Shown here piece by piece: positions 1 to 8,729 of a stretch of DNA of 64,000 nt. Positions within the stretch are counted from its first letter, which is position 1, and each line of letters opens with the position of its first letter. This stretch comes from Herbaspirillum robiniae. GTDB taxonomy: Bacteria > Pseudomonadota > Gammaproteobacteria > Burkholderiales > Burkholderiaceae_D. Below the pieces are notes generated by a model. The model searched no databases and was not told the DNA's origin. It saw nothing but the letters and a program-made list of their open reading frames with translations. The position numbers were made by a program, and so were the translations under genes. The stretch lies in the NCBI RefSeq assembly GCF_002213415.1, contig NZ_NJGU01000008.1, positions 186,001-250,000 on the forward strand. Reading direction: 5' to 3'.

Positions 1-185
1 GGCATCCTGAGATCTGTAACGATAACGTCAATCCGATCGTTCTCTATCGTTACAAGAGCTTCGAAACCATCGCCGGCCTGCAAGACCTTGTAGCCGTTGT
101 TCTCCAAAGCGGATGAAAAGATCTCCCGCACCTCGATGTTATCTTCAACAATCAGGATTGTTGCCGAATCTAGCTTGAGTCTCAT
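1..185 (-). CDS. Response regulator receiver domain, 5' part only
   Basis: Only the first 61 codons lie in the window; the gene runs off the left edge. The peptide is the front half of a CheY-like receiver domain: hydrophobic strand ILIVED with acidic residues E14 and D15, and the likely phosphoacceptor D58 in VIVTDLRMP. The ATG at 185 has only a weak GAG upstream. What follows the receiver (output domain, or none) cannot be seen. It lies 281 bases downstream of the catalase gene on the same strand. Confidence 0.8.
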   Translation of the reverse strand, partial: MRLKLDSATILIVEDNIEVREIFSSALENNGYKVLQAGDGFEALVTIENDRIDVIVTDLRM

Positions 186-466
186 GTCTCGATATCTATT
201 TGATTTATGCGTGTCTCAGTCGATTGGATAGATCCTAAACTAAAAGATTCACTATTATGTCGCCGCATGGCGACATAGCCTAGGTTATTGGCCAGGAGCA
301 GAAAATAGGCCCGATAGGACGCTCCAGAATTTCTGGCCTTGCCGGAGATGGCCCTTCCAATCGAGCGTCTGCAATAGGATAGCTATCGCCCCCGATACGG
401 ATGAAATCTCGTCGGGCCCCACCGGAGCCCACCTGTCGACTCCAGTGCGGCTGGCCGCCATCCTTA

Positions 467-2887
467 TCAGGCCAACGCTTCGCGTCCAAGCTCGCGTTGC
501 CCGGCAAGCGCTTCGGCGAATTGCTGCAGCAACTCGGGTAATTGACCGGCCTCGCCTACCGCTAGCGAAAAATCTTCGTCGCCATTAGGCAGCACGTCGG
601 GCAGTTCAGCCTTGTCGATCACCTCGGTCGCGCTGCCCGCCGCGAGCAAGGGCTTGCAATGGCGATACTGATCACGCACAAACTCGGCCACTAGCGGATC
701 GGCCGCCAGCAGCGTCGTGGCCTGTTCTCCGTCGGGGATGACCACCGCGTCATACAGCGCAGAAGGGGTGGCCGACAGCGTGATCTCCACCTGAAAGGGC
801 TTCCCGGCCGAGCAGGTGATCGCCCCCAGCTTCTGGCCCACCAGCCGCGGCACCGCTCCTTGCTGCAGCAGATGCTCGTAGACCTGGGTGACCATGGCAC
901 CATCGACACCATCGGCCACCAGCAGCGCTACGCGACGGGTGGCGATGCCGGTCTCGCCCGGACAGGCCGTCAACGACAGTGCCGGCGAGGCCGAGTACTC
1001 CGGCTGGACGTCTACCAATACTGGCGCCGCCTCCGGCACGTCGAAGCCAAGCCCATCGGCAACCTGTTGTGCCAACATGGGGTCGACATTGACCAGCAGC
1101 GACACCACGCGCTGGCGCACAGACGGCGTCTGCACGCGGGTCAGCTCAAAGCGGAAGGCATTGACGATATGCAACTGCTCAGCCAAGGTCTGGCTTTGCC
1201 AAAACAGGCGAGCTTGCGAATAGTGATCTGCGAACTTCTCGGGCTTGGCGCGGATCTTGTCACCGTCGACCGGCTGCGGGAAACTTTTGAAGCCCGCTGC
1301 TCCGGCCTGGAACGGACAGCCGCCCCCCAGCGAATTGGGCTCGTAGGCTACGCGACCGCGATTGAGGGTCTGCCGATGCATGCCGTCGCGCTGGTTGTTG
1401 TGCACGGCGCGCAGCGGCGAATTGATCGGCAGCTCGTGGAAGTTGGCCCCTCCGAGCCGGCTGATCTGAGTATCCAGATAGGAGTGAATGCGTCCTTGCA
1501 GCAGCGGGTCATTGGTGAAGTCGATCCCCGGCACGATATGCGCCGTGCAGAATGCCACCTGCTCGGTCTCAGCGAAGAAGTTGTCGGGGTTGCGGTTGAG
1601 CACCATGCGACCCACCGGTATCAGAGGCACCAGCTCCTCGGGCACGATCTTGGTCGGATCCAGAATGTCAAAGGGCATGCCGTCTGCCTCATCTTCCGAA
1701 AAGACTTGCAGGCTCAACTCCCACTCGGGCGCGGCGCCGGCCTCGATGGCTTCCCACAAATCGCGCCGATGGTAGTCGGGATCGGCGCCGCCGATCTTGA
1801 CCGCCTCGTCCCAGATCAGCGAATGCGTGCCGGCCTTGGGCGTCCAGTGGAACTTGCAGAACACCGACGCGCCGTCGGCATTGACCAGCCGGAAGGTGTG
1901 CACGCCGAAGCCCTGCATCATGCGATAGCTGCGCGGAATGGCACGGTCTGACATCTGCCACAGCAGCATGTGGGTGGATTCGGGCATCAGGGAGACGAAG
2001 TCCCAGAAGGTGTCGTGCGCGCTGGATGCTTGCGGCATGCCGAAGTGCGGCTCCGGTTTCAGCGCATGCACCAGGTCTGGAAACTTCATCGCATCCTGGA
2101 TAAAGAACACCGGAATGTTGTTGCCAACCAGGTCCCAGTTTCCTTCGTCGGTGTAGAACTTGACCGCAAAGCCGCGCACGTCGCGCACCGTGTCGGCCGA
2201 GCCCGCGCCGCCGGCGACCGTCGAGAAGCGCGCGAACACCGGTGTACGCTTGCCATCCTCGGCAAAGGGAGCCGCGCAGGTAAGTTCGGTCAGCGCCTTG
2301 TAGCACTCGAAGTAACCGTGCGCTGCAGATCCACGAGCGTGTACCACGCGCTCGGGAATGCGCTCGTGATCGAAATGGGTGATCTTCTCGCGCAGGAGGA
2401 AATCTTCCATCGCGGTGGGGCCGCGCAGCCCGGCCTTGAGCGAATTCTGGTTGTCCGAGACAGGCACGCCCTGGTTGCTGGTCAACGCCTGGTCGCTATC
2501 ATCGGCGCGCACACGATCCAGTGAAGCGGCCAGCGCATTGGCACCGAGCACCGGTTGCTCTTCGCCGGTCTTGGCCGAACCATGGGCTTCGCTGACGGTG
2601 CTGGCATGCACCACCGGGTCGGGCGACTGGACGGTGGCGCCGGTCGGCGCAGTGCGCCCCTGAATGCCGATCTCGCCCGGCTTGGCGGGATTGTCACGCA
2701 TGCCTGCCGAGACGGCGTTGGCTCCGGCAATCTTGCGCAGTAACGCCGTCGGCGAATGCTCGCCGGCAGCGAATGCTGGCTGACCGTCTGCAGGTCCCGC
2801 CATAGTGGAGAGCAGCGAACCCGAACCGGGCTTGCCAGACTTGGAGGAAGAGGTCGATTTTGCGGCAGGGGATTTCTTGGTCGGCAT
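467..2887 (-). CDS. katE: Large-subunit catalase (HPII/KatE type)
   Basis: Heme catalase that converts hydrogen peroxide to water and oxygen in the cytoplasm. The 806-residue length fits the large-subunit clade (E. coli HPII has 753). Residues 1-150 are a low-complexity Ser/Gly/Ala-rich extension. The catalase core follows, with the distal His183 in [11 protein letters not shown], the Asn near 256 in [12 protein letters not shown] and the heme-ligand Tyr in [11 protein letters not shown]. The last 150 or so residues form the flavodoxin-like (DJ-1/PfpI-like) C-terminal domain beginning [13 protein letters not shown]. The ATG at 2887 was chosen over an upstream TTG at 2905 because GAGAG sits about 8 bases before it. 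It faces the same way as the GSP39-like dehydrogenase behind it; both are typical general-stress genes. Confidence 0.95.
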   Translation of the reverse strand: MPTKKSPAAKSTSSSKSGKPGSGSLLSTMAGPADGQPAFAAGEHSPTALLRKIAGANAVSAGMRDNPAKPGEIGIQGRTAPTGATVQSPDPVVHASTVSEAHGSAKTGEEQPVLGANALAASLDRVRADDSDQALTSNQGVPVSDNQNSLKAGLRGPTAMEDFLLREKITHFDHERIPERVVHARGSAAHGYFECYKALTELTCAAPFAEDGKRTPVFARFSTVAGGAGSADTVRDVRGFAVKFYTDEGNWDLVGNNIPVFFIQDAMKFPDLVHALKPEPHFGMPQASSAHDTFWDFVSLMPESTHMLLWQMSDRAIPRSYRMMQGFGVHTFRLVNADGASVFCKFHWTPKAGTHSLIWDEAVKIGGADPDYHRRDLWEAIEAGAAPEWELSLQVFSEDEADGMPFDILDPTKIVPEELVPLIPVGRMVLNRNPDNFFAETEQVAFCTAHIVPGIDFTNDPLLQGRIHSYLDTQISRLGGANFHELPINSPLRAVHNNQRDGMHRQTLNRGRVAYEPNSLGGGCPFQAGAAGFKSFPQPVDGDKIRAKPEKFADHYSQARLFWQSQTLAEQLHIVNAFRFELTRVQTPSVRQRVVSLLVNVDPMLAQQVADGLGFDVPEAAPVLVDVQPEYSASPALSLTACPGETGIATRRVALLVADGVDGAMVTQVYEHLLQQGAVPRLVGQKLGAITCSAGKPFQVEITLSATPSALYDAVVIPDGEQATTLLAADPLVAEFVRDQYRHCKPLLAAGSATEVIDKAELPDVLPNGDEDFSLAVGEAGQLPELLQQFAEALAGQRELGREALA

Positions 2888-3127
2888 GGCGGACTCTCGT
2901 TTCAAATGTTGCGTGGGAGGCTGGCTGGGAAATGTGCGCGGTGCGCATGAAGAGCTGCCAGCATAGGCATACAGAGCACGTCAGACCATCGGACGGTGCC
3001 GCCATCGCCGGTCAGACAGGCTGAAGAAGAGTTGGGTTTACCAAATGCGATCTAGACAATTACCGAGGCCGCTCCGCGGGACACATCCCCCCCGGGAGCC
3101 TGGTACCGACAATCCTGATCCTTACCT

Positions 3128-3997
3128 TTAGCTATTGATGATTTCACCGCCGTTGGGGTGCAGCACCTGCCCGGTCATGTAGGAAGCACCTTCGCTGGCG
3201 AGGAAGACGTAGGCCGGGGCTACTTCATCCGGTTGGCCGGGGCGGCCCAGCGGCACGTTCTTGCCGAATTGTTCGACCTCTTCGGCGGTGAAGCTGGAGG
3301 GGATCAGCGGCGTCCAGATCGGCCCCGGGGCAACCGCGTTGACGTGAATGCCGGCCTGCGCCAATTGCTGCGACAGCGAGCGCGTGAAGGAAACGATCGC
3401 TCCCTTGGTAGCCGAATAGTCGAGCAGGTGCTTGCTGCCGCGATAGGCGGTGACCGAGGCAGTGTTGATGATGCGCGCGCCGCGCGTCAGGTAAGGCAGC
3501 GCCTCCTTGACCATGTAGAACATCGAAAAGACGTTGGTGCGGAAGGTGAGCTCCAGCTGCTCTACGGAAATCTCCTCAATGCTGGCCGCCGGATACTGTT
3601 GGGCGGCGTTGTTGACCAGCACATTGAGACGGCCATAGGCGTCGGTGGTGGACTGGATAGCCTGGCGGCAAAAGGCTGGTGAGGTAATGTCGCCCGGCAG
3701 CAGCAGGCATGACGCGCCCAGCGCCTCCACTTCGGCGCGGGTAGATTGCGCGTCCTCGTGCTCCTCAAGGTAGACGATGGCCACCTGCGCCCCTTCTTGC
3801 GCAAACGCCAGCGCCACCGCACGTCCGATACCGCTGTCACCGCCCGATATCAACGCGACTTTGCCTGCCAGGCGCTGCGCCGGGCTCGTCGCCGGTTTGG
3901 ATTCGGGCTGCGGATCCATATGCCGCTCGCTACCGGGTTGATGCTGCTGGTGCTGTGGCGGAATGGATGCTGGCTTATGCGTGTCATGCGTGTTCAT
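3128..3997 (-). CDS. SDR oxidoreductase, GSP39/YhdG-like stress protein
   Basis: Classical short-chain dehydrogenase of 289 residues. A hydrophilic His/Gln/Pro-rich tail (1-40) precedes the NAD(P)-binding motif SGGDSGIGRA, the NNAAQQ motif and the catalytic YSATK. The long N-terminal extension with the GGDSGIGRA motif is characteristic of the general stress protein 39 group, whose substrate is not well defined. A strong ribosome binding site (GGGAGG, 6 bases before the ATG) fixes the start. The 222 bases between it and katE suggest separate promoters. It may be a stress-induced detoxification enzyme, which is an inference. Confidence 0.85.
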   Translation of the reverse strand: MNTHDTHKPASIPPQHQQHQPGSERHMDPQPESKPATSPAQRLAGKVALISGGDSGIGRAVALAFAQEGAQVAIVYLEEHEDAQSTRAEVEALGASCLLLPGDITSPAFCRQAIQSTTDAYGRLNVLVNNAAQQYPAASIEEISVEQLELTFRTNVFSMFYMVKEALPYLTRGARIINTASVTAYRGSKHLLDYSATKGAIVSFTRSLSQQLAQAGIHVNAVAPGPIWTPLIPSSFTAEEVEQFGKNVPLGRPGQPDEVAPAYVFLASEGASYMTGQVLHPNGGEIINS

Positions 3998-4286
3998 GGT
4001 CGACCTCCCGGCATACCTAAATCACCATGATAGGTAGCGACGCTTCAAGGGTATGTCGGAGAGAGGCCCAACTTACGCCAGCCGACCTCCTCATTTCAAA
4101 TGGCGGTCGAATGAAGATGAGCTGATTTCGGGCGGCCGTCAGCCGGCAGCGAACTTATCTGCTCCTTAAAATCCGGTCGTATTCCTACGGTGTTCTCCGC
4201 CATCAGCCGACATTCAGGCGCTCCGGACCTGGCGATACTTCAGCTTGGTACAGCCTTGTTCCCATTCTCTTCTCCATCAGGAAACC

Positions 4287-5345
4287 ATGCCAGCAACCGA
4301 CGGCTCCACCATCAATTGCGCACTCGATGAGCTCATCGGTGAGCGCATTGACCAGTGCTCCCAAGAGGCGCTGCCATCATTAGTGGGCGACATGCTGTGC
4401 GAGATCGTCGACAAGCACCTCGACCTCATCCCTTTACCGGGCAGCGGCACCACGCTGGAGCGATGGCGTGTACTGGCGGCCATAGCCGGTCGCGACCTGA
4501 GTCTGCTCAAATTGTATGAAGCCCATACCGATGCCTTGGCCATCCTGGCCGAAGCCGGCGTCACCGACCTCCCGCCGCTGTCGGTGTGGGGCGTGTGGTG
4601 CGCGGAGCCGCCGGGGGCGCTGCTGAATGCGCGCCACGTCGCGGCCGAAGGCGCGCTAGTGCTCGACGGCGAGAAGCGCTGGTGTTCCGGCGCGATGTTC
4701 GTCACGCACGCACTGCTGAGCTACCGAGACGAACAGGGGCAAGCCTGCCTGGCTGCAGTGGACCTCGGACAGGAGGGTATCTCTGTGGAAGACGATGGCT
4801 GGAAGGCAGTAGGCATGGCCGCCACCCGCACTGCCACCGTCAGGCTCTCCGGAGTGCGTGCCACCGCGATCGGAGTACCTGGCTTCTACCTGGAACGACC
4901 GGGCTTCTGGCATGGTGCCATCGGCATTGCCGCCGGTTGGTACGGTGCCGCCGCCGCCCTGGCCGAAAAGCTGCGGCAGGCGCTGCACAACAGGAAAGAT
5001 CCACACGCATTGGCGCACTTGGGCGAGGCCGACTGCCGGTTGAGCGGCGCACTGAACCAGTTGCGCGAGGCCGCGCGCTTCATCGATGCGAACCCGGTCG
5101 CCGCCGAGGCTGCCACCATTTGTCGGCTGGCCTTGTCCGCCCGTTTGCAGGTCGAGGCTGCGAGCCAGGCGGTGCTTGACCATGTCGGCCGCGCCTTGGG
5201 CCCCGCCCCCTATTGCCTGGATCGCCACAGCGCACGTATCCTGGCCGATCTCCCGGTCTTCCTGCGCCAGAGCCATGCGGAGCGCGATTTGGCTCAGCTC
5301 GGCACCCTCTGCATCGAAAGCGGGGAGTCCCCATGGAAACTCTGA
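4287..5345 (+). CDS. Acyl-CoA dehydrogenase-like flavoprotein, first gene of Nod-like cluster
   Basis: A 352-residue protein with the middle and C-terminal fold of acyl-CoA dehydrogenases: an SGA-type beta-domain stretch (LDGEKRWCSGAMFVTHALL) and a helical C-terminal half. It is shorter than typical members (about 380-400) and I cannot assign the catalytic Glu. The ATG at 4287 is preceded by AGGA, better than an upstream TTG at 4245. Its end overlaps the PIG-L gene by 13 bases, so the four genes to 7379 form one operon. The acyl or amine substrate is unknown; the neighbours (deacetylase, methyltransferase, glycosyltransferase) suggest it acts on a glycan or glycolipid-linked acyl group, or in providing one. 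Confidence 0.75.
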   Translation: MPATDGSTINCALDELIGERIDQCSQEALPSLVGDMLCEIVDKHLDLIPLPGSGTTLERWRVLAAIAGRDLSLLKLYEAHTDALAILAEAGVTDLPPLSVWGVWCAEPPGALLNARHVAAEGALVLDGEKRWCSGAMFVTHALLSYRDEQGQACLAAVDLGQEGISVEDDGWKAVGMAATRTATVRLSGVRATAIGVPGFYLERPGFWHGAIGIAAGWYGAAAALAEKLRQALHNRKDPHALAHLGEADCRLSGALNQLREAARFIDANPVAAEAATICRLALSARLQVEAASQAVLDHVGRALGPAPYCLDRHSARILADLPVFLRQSHAERDLAQLGTLCIESGESPWKL

Positions 5346-6109
5346 CTGCTCGCGACACAGACGCCCCGTCCCGCCACATCGACATCGAAGCTGGCACGCC
5401 GGAACACGCTTGGCAAGCGTGCGACAGGCTCGGCGCACTGCCGGCTGTCGAGCTCTGCGAACTGGTCCCCTCACGTTGCCGCGCGGTTATCCTGGCGCCC
5501 CATCCGGACGATGAGACATTGGGCTGCGGCGGCCTGATCGGCAGCCTGACAGCGCTGGGCCGGCAAGTCGTCGTAGTGGCGGTCAGTGATGGCGAAGGCA
5601 GCCATCCGCAAGAATCGACGTTGTACGCCCGGCTGCCGGAGATACGTGCTTACGAAAGCGCAAACGCCCTGCGTCATCTGGGCCTCGAGAACGCTGCGCT
5701 CCAGCGTATGGGCATTCCGGACGGTGAAGTGACGGCGCATTTGCCTGAGCTCAAGCAGTGGCTGCGCGCCAGATTGCAGCCAACCGACATCCTGTTCGCG
5801 CCCTGGAGGCTGGATGGCCATCCCGATCACGAGGCCGTGGGGCACGCAGCGAGCGAGATGGAGCAGGAGCTCGGTTGCAAGCTGATCGAGGTACCCATCT
5901 GGACCTGGCATTGGGCTCGCCCGGACGATGCGCGCCTACCCTGGGGCCGGGCCAGAAGCCTTCACCTGACACCCTCAGTAGAACAAAACAAGCGCCTGGC
6001 AATGCGATGCTACCGCAGTCAGATCGGCGAGGACGAAGGCCGTACGCCGGTGCTGCCAGCCAATGTTCTGGCTCACTTTGTCCGCCCTTACGAGGTGTTC
6101 TTCCTATGA
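5333..6109 (+). CDS. PIG-L (LmbE-like) family N-deacetylase
   Basis: Zinc-dependent deacetylase of the PIG-L/LmbE/MshB family, which removes acetyl groups from N-acetylglucosamine-containing substrates. The metal-binding motif HPDDE is at residues 57-61 in VILAPHPDDETLGCGG, and the second motif DGHPDHEAVG lies near residue 162. The ATG at 5333 follows GGGGAG and overlaps the end of the previous gene. The methyltransferase start overlaps its stop codon (ATGA), showing translational coupling. No signal peptide is seen, so it is likely cytoplasmic. The exact sugar substrate is unknown; the N-terminal 45 residues are extra relative to minimal PIG-L proteins. Confidence 0.88.
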   Translation: METLTARDTDAPSRHIDIEAGTPEHAWQACDRLGALPAVELCELVPSRCRAVILAPHPDDETLGCGGLIGSLTALGRQVVVVAVSDGEGSHPQESTLYARLPEIRAYESANALRHLGLENAALQRMGIPDGEVTAHLPELKQWLRARLQPTDILFAPWRLDGHPDHEAVGHAASEMEQELGCKLIEVPIWTWHWARPDDARLPWGRARSLHLTPSVEQNKRLAMRCYRSQIGEDEGRTPVLPANVLAHFVRPYEVFFL

Positions 6110-6708
6110 CCACGCCAGTGACGACCGCCGAACACTTCCGATCCTTGTATGCTACCAGCGCAGACCCTTGGCACACTGCCGACAGCTGGTACGAACAACG
6201 CAAACTGTCCATCCTGCTTGCCGTTCTGCCCAAGTCGCGCTTTTCCAGCGTGTACGAGCCGGGCTGCGGCAATGGGGCCCTCACCCTCGCGCTGGCCGGA
6301 CGCTGCGAACGCCTTCTCGCTTCGGATTTCTGCGACGAAGCCGTGCGTTTGACGAAGGAACGCGTCAGCGCCCACTATCATGTGCAAATCTCCCGGGAAA
6401 GCCTGCCGGAACAATGGCCCTCCGGCGGAGAGCCGGCATTCGAGCTCATCGTGCTATCCGAGCTGTGCTACTACCTTGACCACGAACAGCTACGCTTGAC
6501 CGTCTCACTGTCCGTCGGCAGCCTCCTGCCCCTAGGCCACTTGCTGGCCTGCCACTGGAAGCGTCCTTTTGACGACAGGCAGCAAGACACCGCAGCCATC
6601 CACACCCGCTTTGCAGCGCACGCCGAGCTACGCGCCTGCGCGCACTATGAAGATGAAGAATTTCGCCTTGACCTGTGGCAGAAACGAGGCACGGGAGAAG
6701 CGGCATGA
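6106..6708 (+). CDS. NodS-like SAM-dependent methyltransferase
   Basis: A 200-residue class I methyltransferase. The region around residues 18-60 (ADPWHTADSWYEQRK, then VYEPGCGNGALTLALA) matches the pattern of NodS, the N-methyltransferase of rhizobial Nod factors; the GCGNG loop is the SAM-binding site. It starts within the stop codon of the deacetylase gene (ATGA) and ends in the start of the glycosyltransferase gene (ATGA). In rhizobia NodS methylates the amino group freed by the deacetylase NodB; the order here, deacetylase then methyltransferase, invites the same reading, though the deacetylase belongs to a different fold family. Substrate unknown. Confidence 0.85.
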   Translation: MTTPVTTAEHFRSLYATSADPWHTADSWYEQRKLSILLAVLPKSRFSSVYEPGCGNGALTLALAGRCERLLASDFCDEAVRLTKERVSAHYHVQISRESLPEQWPSGGEPAFELIVLSELCYYLDHEQLRLTVSLSVGSLLPLGHLLACHWKRPFDDRQQDTAAIHTRFAAHAELRACAHYEDEEFRLDLWQKRGTGEAA

Positions 6709-7379
6709 TCGGCATTGTCATTCCAGCCCACAATGAGGAAGCGTTGCTGGACGGCTGCCTGGCCGCTGCTCGCACATGCGCCACTCATCCGGGGCTGCTG
6801 GCAGAACCGGTGCGCATCGTGGTGGTGCTTGATGCCTGCACCGACGACTCTGCCGCCATTGCCCACCGCCATCCCGTAGATATCGAGACAGTCGACGCCA
6901 TGAACGTGGGCCATGCCCGCGCGCAAGGGGCGCGGCACATGCTGGCAGCCGGCGCGCGCTGGCTGGCTTTCACCGACGCCGATACCTTGGTCGCGCCCGA
7001 TTGGCTCACGGTTCAGTTGGCCCTGCGCGCCGACGCGGTATGCGGCACGGTGGACGTGTCGGACTGGCGCGAGCACCCACATCATGTCTGGGAGAAATTC
7101 CGTTCGGAATATTGCGACCGCGATGGCCACGGCCATATCCACGGCGCCAACTTCGGCATCTCGGCCGAGGCCTACCAGCGGTGCGGCGGCTTCAAGCCGC
7201 TCTCCTGCCACGAAGACGTCGACCTGGTACACGCGCTGCAAGCCACCGGTGCCACCATTGCGTGGAGCGCGGCACCGCGCGTGACCACCAGCGCACGACT
7301 GGCGAGCAAGTCGCGCGGTGGCTTCGGCGATACTCTGCGCAATTGGGCGCAGCCCGTGCCGCTGCCACCAGGAGCATGA
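6705..7379 (+). CDS. Family 2 glycosyltransferase
   Basis: A 224-residue GT-A fold glycosyltransferase. It opens with IGIVIPAHNEE, the nucleotide-binding start of GT2 enzymes, and carries the metal-binding DAD motif in LAFTDADTLV near residue 91. An ED motif follows in SCHEDVDLVHAL, the usual place of the GT2 catalytic base. There is no membrane segment, so it is probably a soluble or peripheral enzyme and not a processive synthase. ATG at 6705 overlaps the preceding stop codon. It is the last gene of the four-gene operon and converges on the SemiSWEET-like gene 34 bases away. Confidence 0.87.
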   Translation: MIGIVIPAHNEEALLDGCLAAARTCATHPGLLAEPVRIVVVLDACTDDSAAIAHRHPVDIETVDAMNVGHARAQGARHMLAAGARWLAFTDADTLVAPDWLTVQLALRADAVCGTVDVSDWREHPHHVWEKFRSEYCDRDGHGHIHGANFGISAEAYQRCGGFKPLSCHEDVDLVHALQATGATIAWSAAPRVTTSARLASKSRGGFGDTLRNWAQPVPLPPGA

Positions 7380-7413
7380 AGCGAGATGCGAACGCATCGA
7401 TACGCGTCCAGCA

Positions 7414-7695
7414 CTATTCGCTATTGCTGCTCTGGCGTCGGTTGCGCAGAAATAGTACCTGTCCCACCAGCGCCGTGACCAGAAGCATCACGTTGGACGC
7501 CACGAAGACCCAATCTCCCTGCAGCACGGAATAAATGACGAAGCCGGTCGAGGCCGCCAACTGACCGGTGAACAGCCAGTGCGAGACGCCGCGCACCGAG
7601 CGCGTACGCCATTGCTCATAGACTTGAGAGGAGACGGTGAGCAGGAGGATCAGCGTCGAACACCACCCGATCAGGTTGGTCAAGGTCTCTGACAT
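7414..7695 (-). CDS. SemiSWEET/PQ-loop-like small membrane protein
   Basis: A 93-residue protein with three predicted membrane helices (roughly 8-27, 40-58 and 64-84), as in bacterial SemiSWEET sugar transporters, which dimerise to form a pore. The signature region QVYEQWRTRSVRGVSHWLF resembles the loop after helix 1 in that family, but the usual PQ pair is replaced by SQ, so transport of sugars is only a suggestion. The ATG at 7695 has AGAGGGG about 8 bases upstream. It stands alone between convergent and same-strand neighbours. Confidence 0.65.
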   Translation of the reverse strand: MSETLTNLIGWCSTLILLLTVSSQVYEQWRTRSVRGVSHWLFTGQLAASTGFVIYSVLQGDWVFVASNVMLLVTALVGQVLFLRNRRQSSNSE

Positions 7696-7972
7696 CGATG
7701 GCCCCTCTAATTGATCGTCTTTAGTGCTGCCAGGCAGAAGATGATGCCGCCACATCGCACTTCGGAGCATCGGTGGGCTATCCGATTCATTGTTCTTGGG
7801 AGAAACATACCCGAATGGAAAGTTGCAACGCTCGCAGCGATCAGCTTCCTGAAATTTCTTTCGAGCCCGTCGACATCAGACATGTCTTGCTAATCGGTGC
7901 AGAGCCTAATTCAACGCTTTCCGAGAAGAAGTCATAGTCTGACCAAAGTGAACCCATATCGGCCGCCTGGAT

Positions 7973-8572
7973 TCAACGACCACCGCCTGAACCGCCACCC
8001 GATCCACCACCTGCTGAGCCAGCGCCACTTCCCCCCATACCACTACCGCCTGCTCCGGCTGCTCCGCCAGATGCACCGCTCCCTGTGGTACCCGCCCCCC
8101 CGGCACCTGACATGCCTGTCGAACCGGTAGTGCCGGGATTACCGGCCGTTCCAGGAGTTATAGTGGCACCGGCATTATTGGTGCCGGCAGTCCCTGTATT
8201 ACCCGTAGTAGCGCTTGCACCTGCCGTCCCGGCTGCGCCTGTAGTGCTGGAATTTCCCACTGCCCCTGGCGTTGTAGCAGTGCCTGCATTTGTCGTACCG
8301 GAAGTCCCGATATTGCTCGGAGCACCGGTCGAGCCTGGGGTGCCAGCTGTACCGGAAGTGCCTGCTGTTCCTGGCGCAATGGCCGTACCGGCGTTGTTCG
8401 TACCCGTGGTACCCACAACACCCGCTGCACCAGCGGAATTTCCGGGAACTGATGTGCCAGCAGCACCGCTGTTTGAGTTACCTCCGACACTACTGGTTTG
8501 TGCCACCGCCGAGAGGCTAATCAAGGCCGTTATCAAGGCTGCAACGGACTTGTTCAATCGCTGGTTCTTCAT
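7973..8572 (-). CDS. Secreted Gly/Thr/Ala-rich repeat protein
   Basis: A 199-residue protein with a cleavable signal peptide (KNQRLNKSV, hydrophobic stretch, cut after SAVAQ near residue 25). The mature part is almost only Gly, Ala, Thr, Ser, Asn and Pro. Three imperfect repeats of about 35-38 residues can be seen, each opening with G-T-N/T-N-A-G and a PG-T/A-x-G turn, and the C-terminus becomes nearly pure Gly/Ser with few side chains. No charged residues occur in most of the mature chain. A strong AAGGAG precedes the ATG. The function is not recognised; an exported structural or cell-surface protein is possible. The minus-strand leader carries a tandem repeat TCTAGGTCA at about 8598-8615. 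Confidence 0.7.
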   Translation of the reverse strand: MKNQRLNKSVAALITALISLSAVAQTSSVGGNSNSGAAGTSVPGNSAGAAGVVGTTGTNNAGTAIAPGTAGTSGTAGTPGSTGAPSNIGTSGTTNAGTATTPGAVGNSSTTGAAGTAGASATTGNTGTAGTNNAGATITPGTAGNPGTTGSTGMSGAGGAGTTGSGASGGAAGAGGSGMGGSGAGSAGGGSGGGSGGGR

Positions 8573-8729
8573 GTCTTCTTCTCCTTTGCATCGGGATCTA
8601 GGTCATCTAGGTCATGCCTTGATTTCAGTCTAGGCACGCGCGACGCCAACATAAGTCGGCGTAGTGCTTCAACTGACGTGAGACTGCATGCAAATTACGG
8701 TGGGCAGATACTTACAAGGCGTGCACGAG

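Noticed and set aside
860..1951. Long plus-strand open frame opposite the catalase gene
   Set aside because: It mirrors the catalase codons, has no ribosome binding site and no recognisable domain; the catalase frame has full catalytic motifs.
2888..2905. Alternative catalase start at TTG 2905
   Set aside because: The ATG at 2887 has GAGAG at good spacing and TTG would add only six residues.
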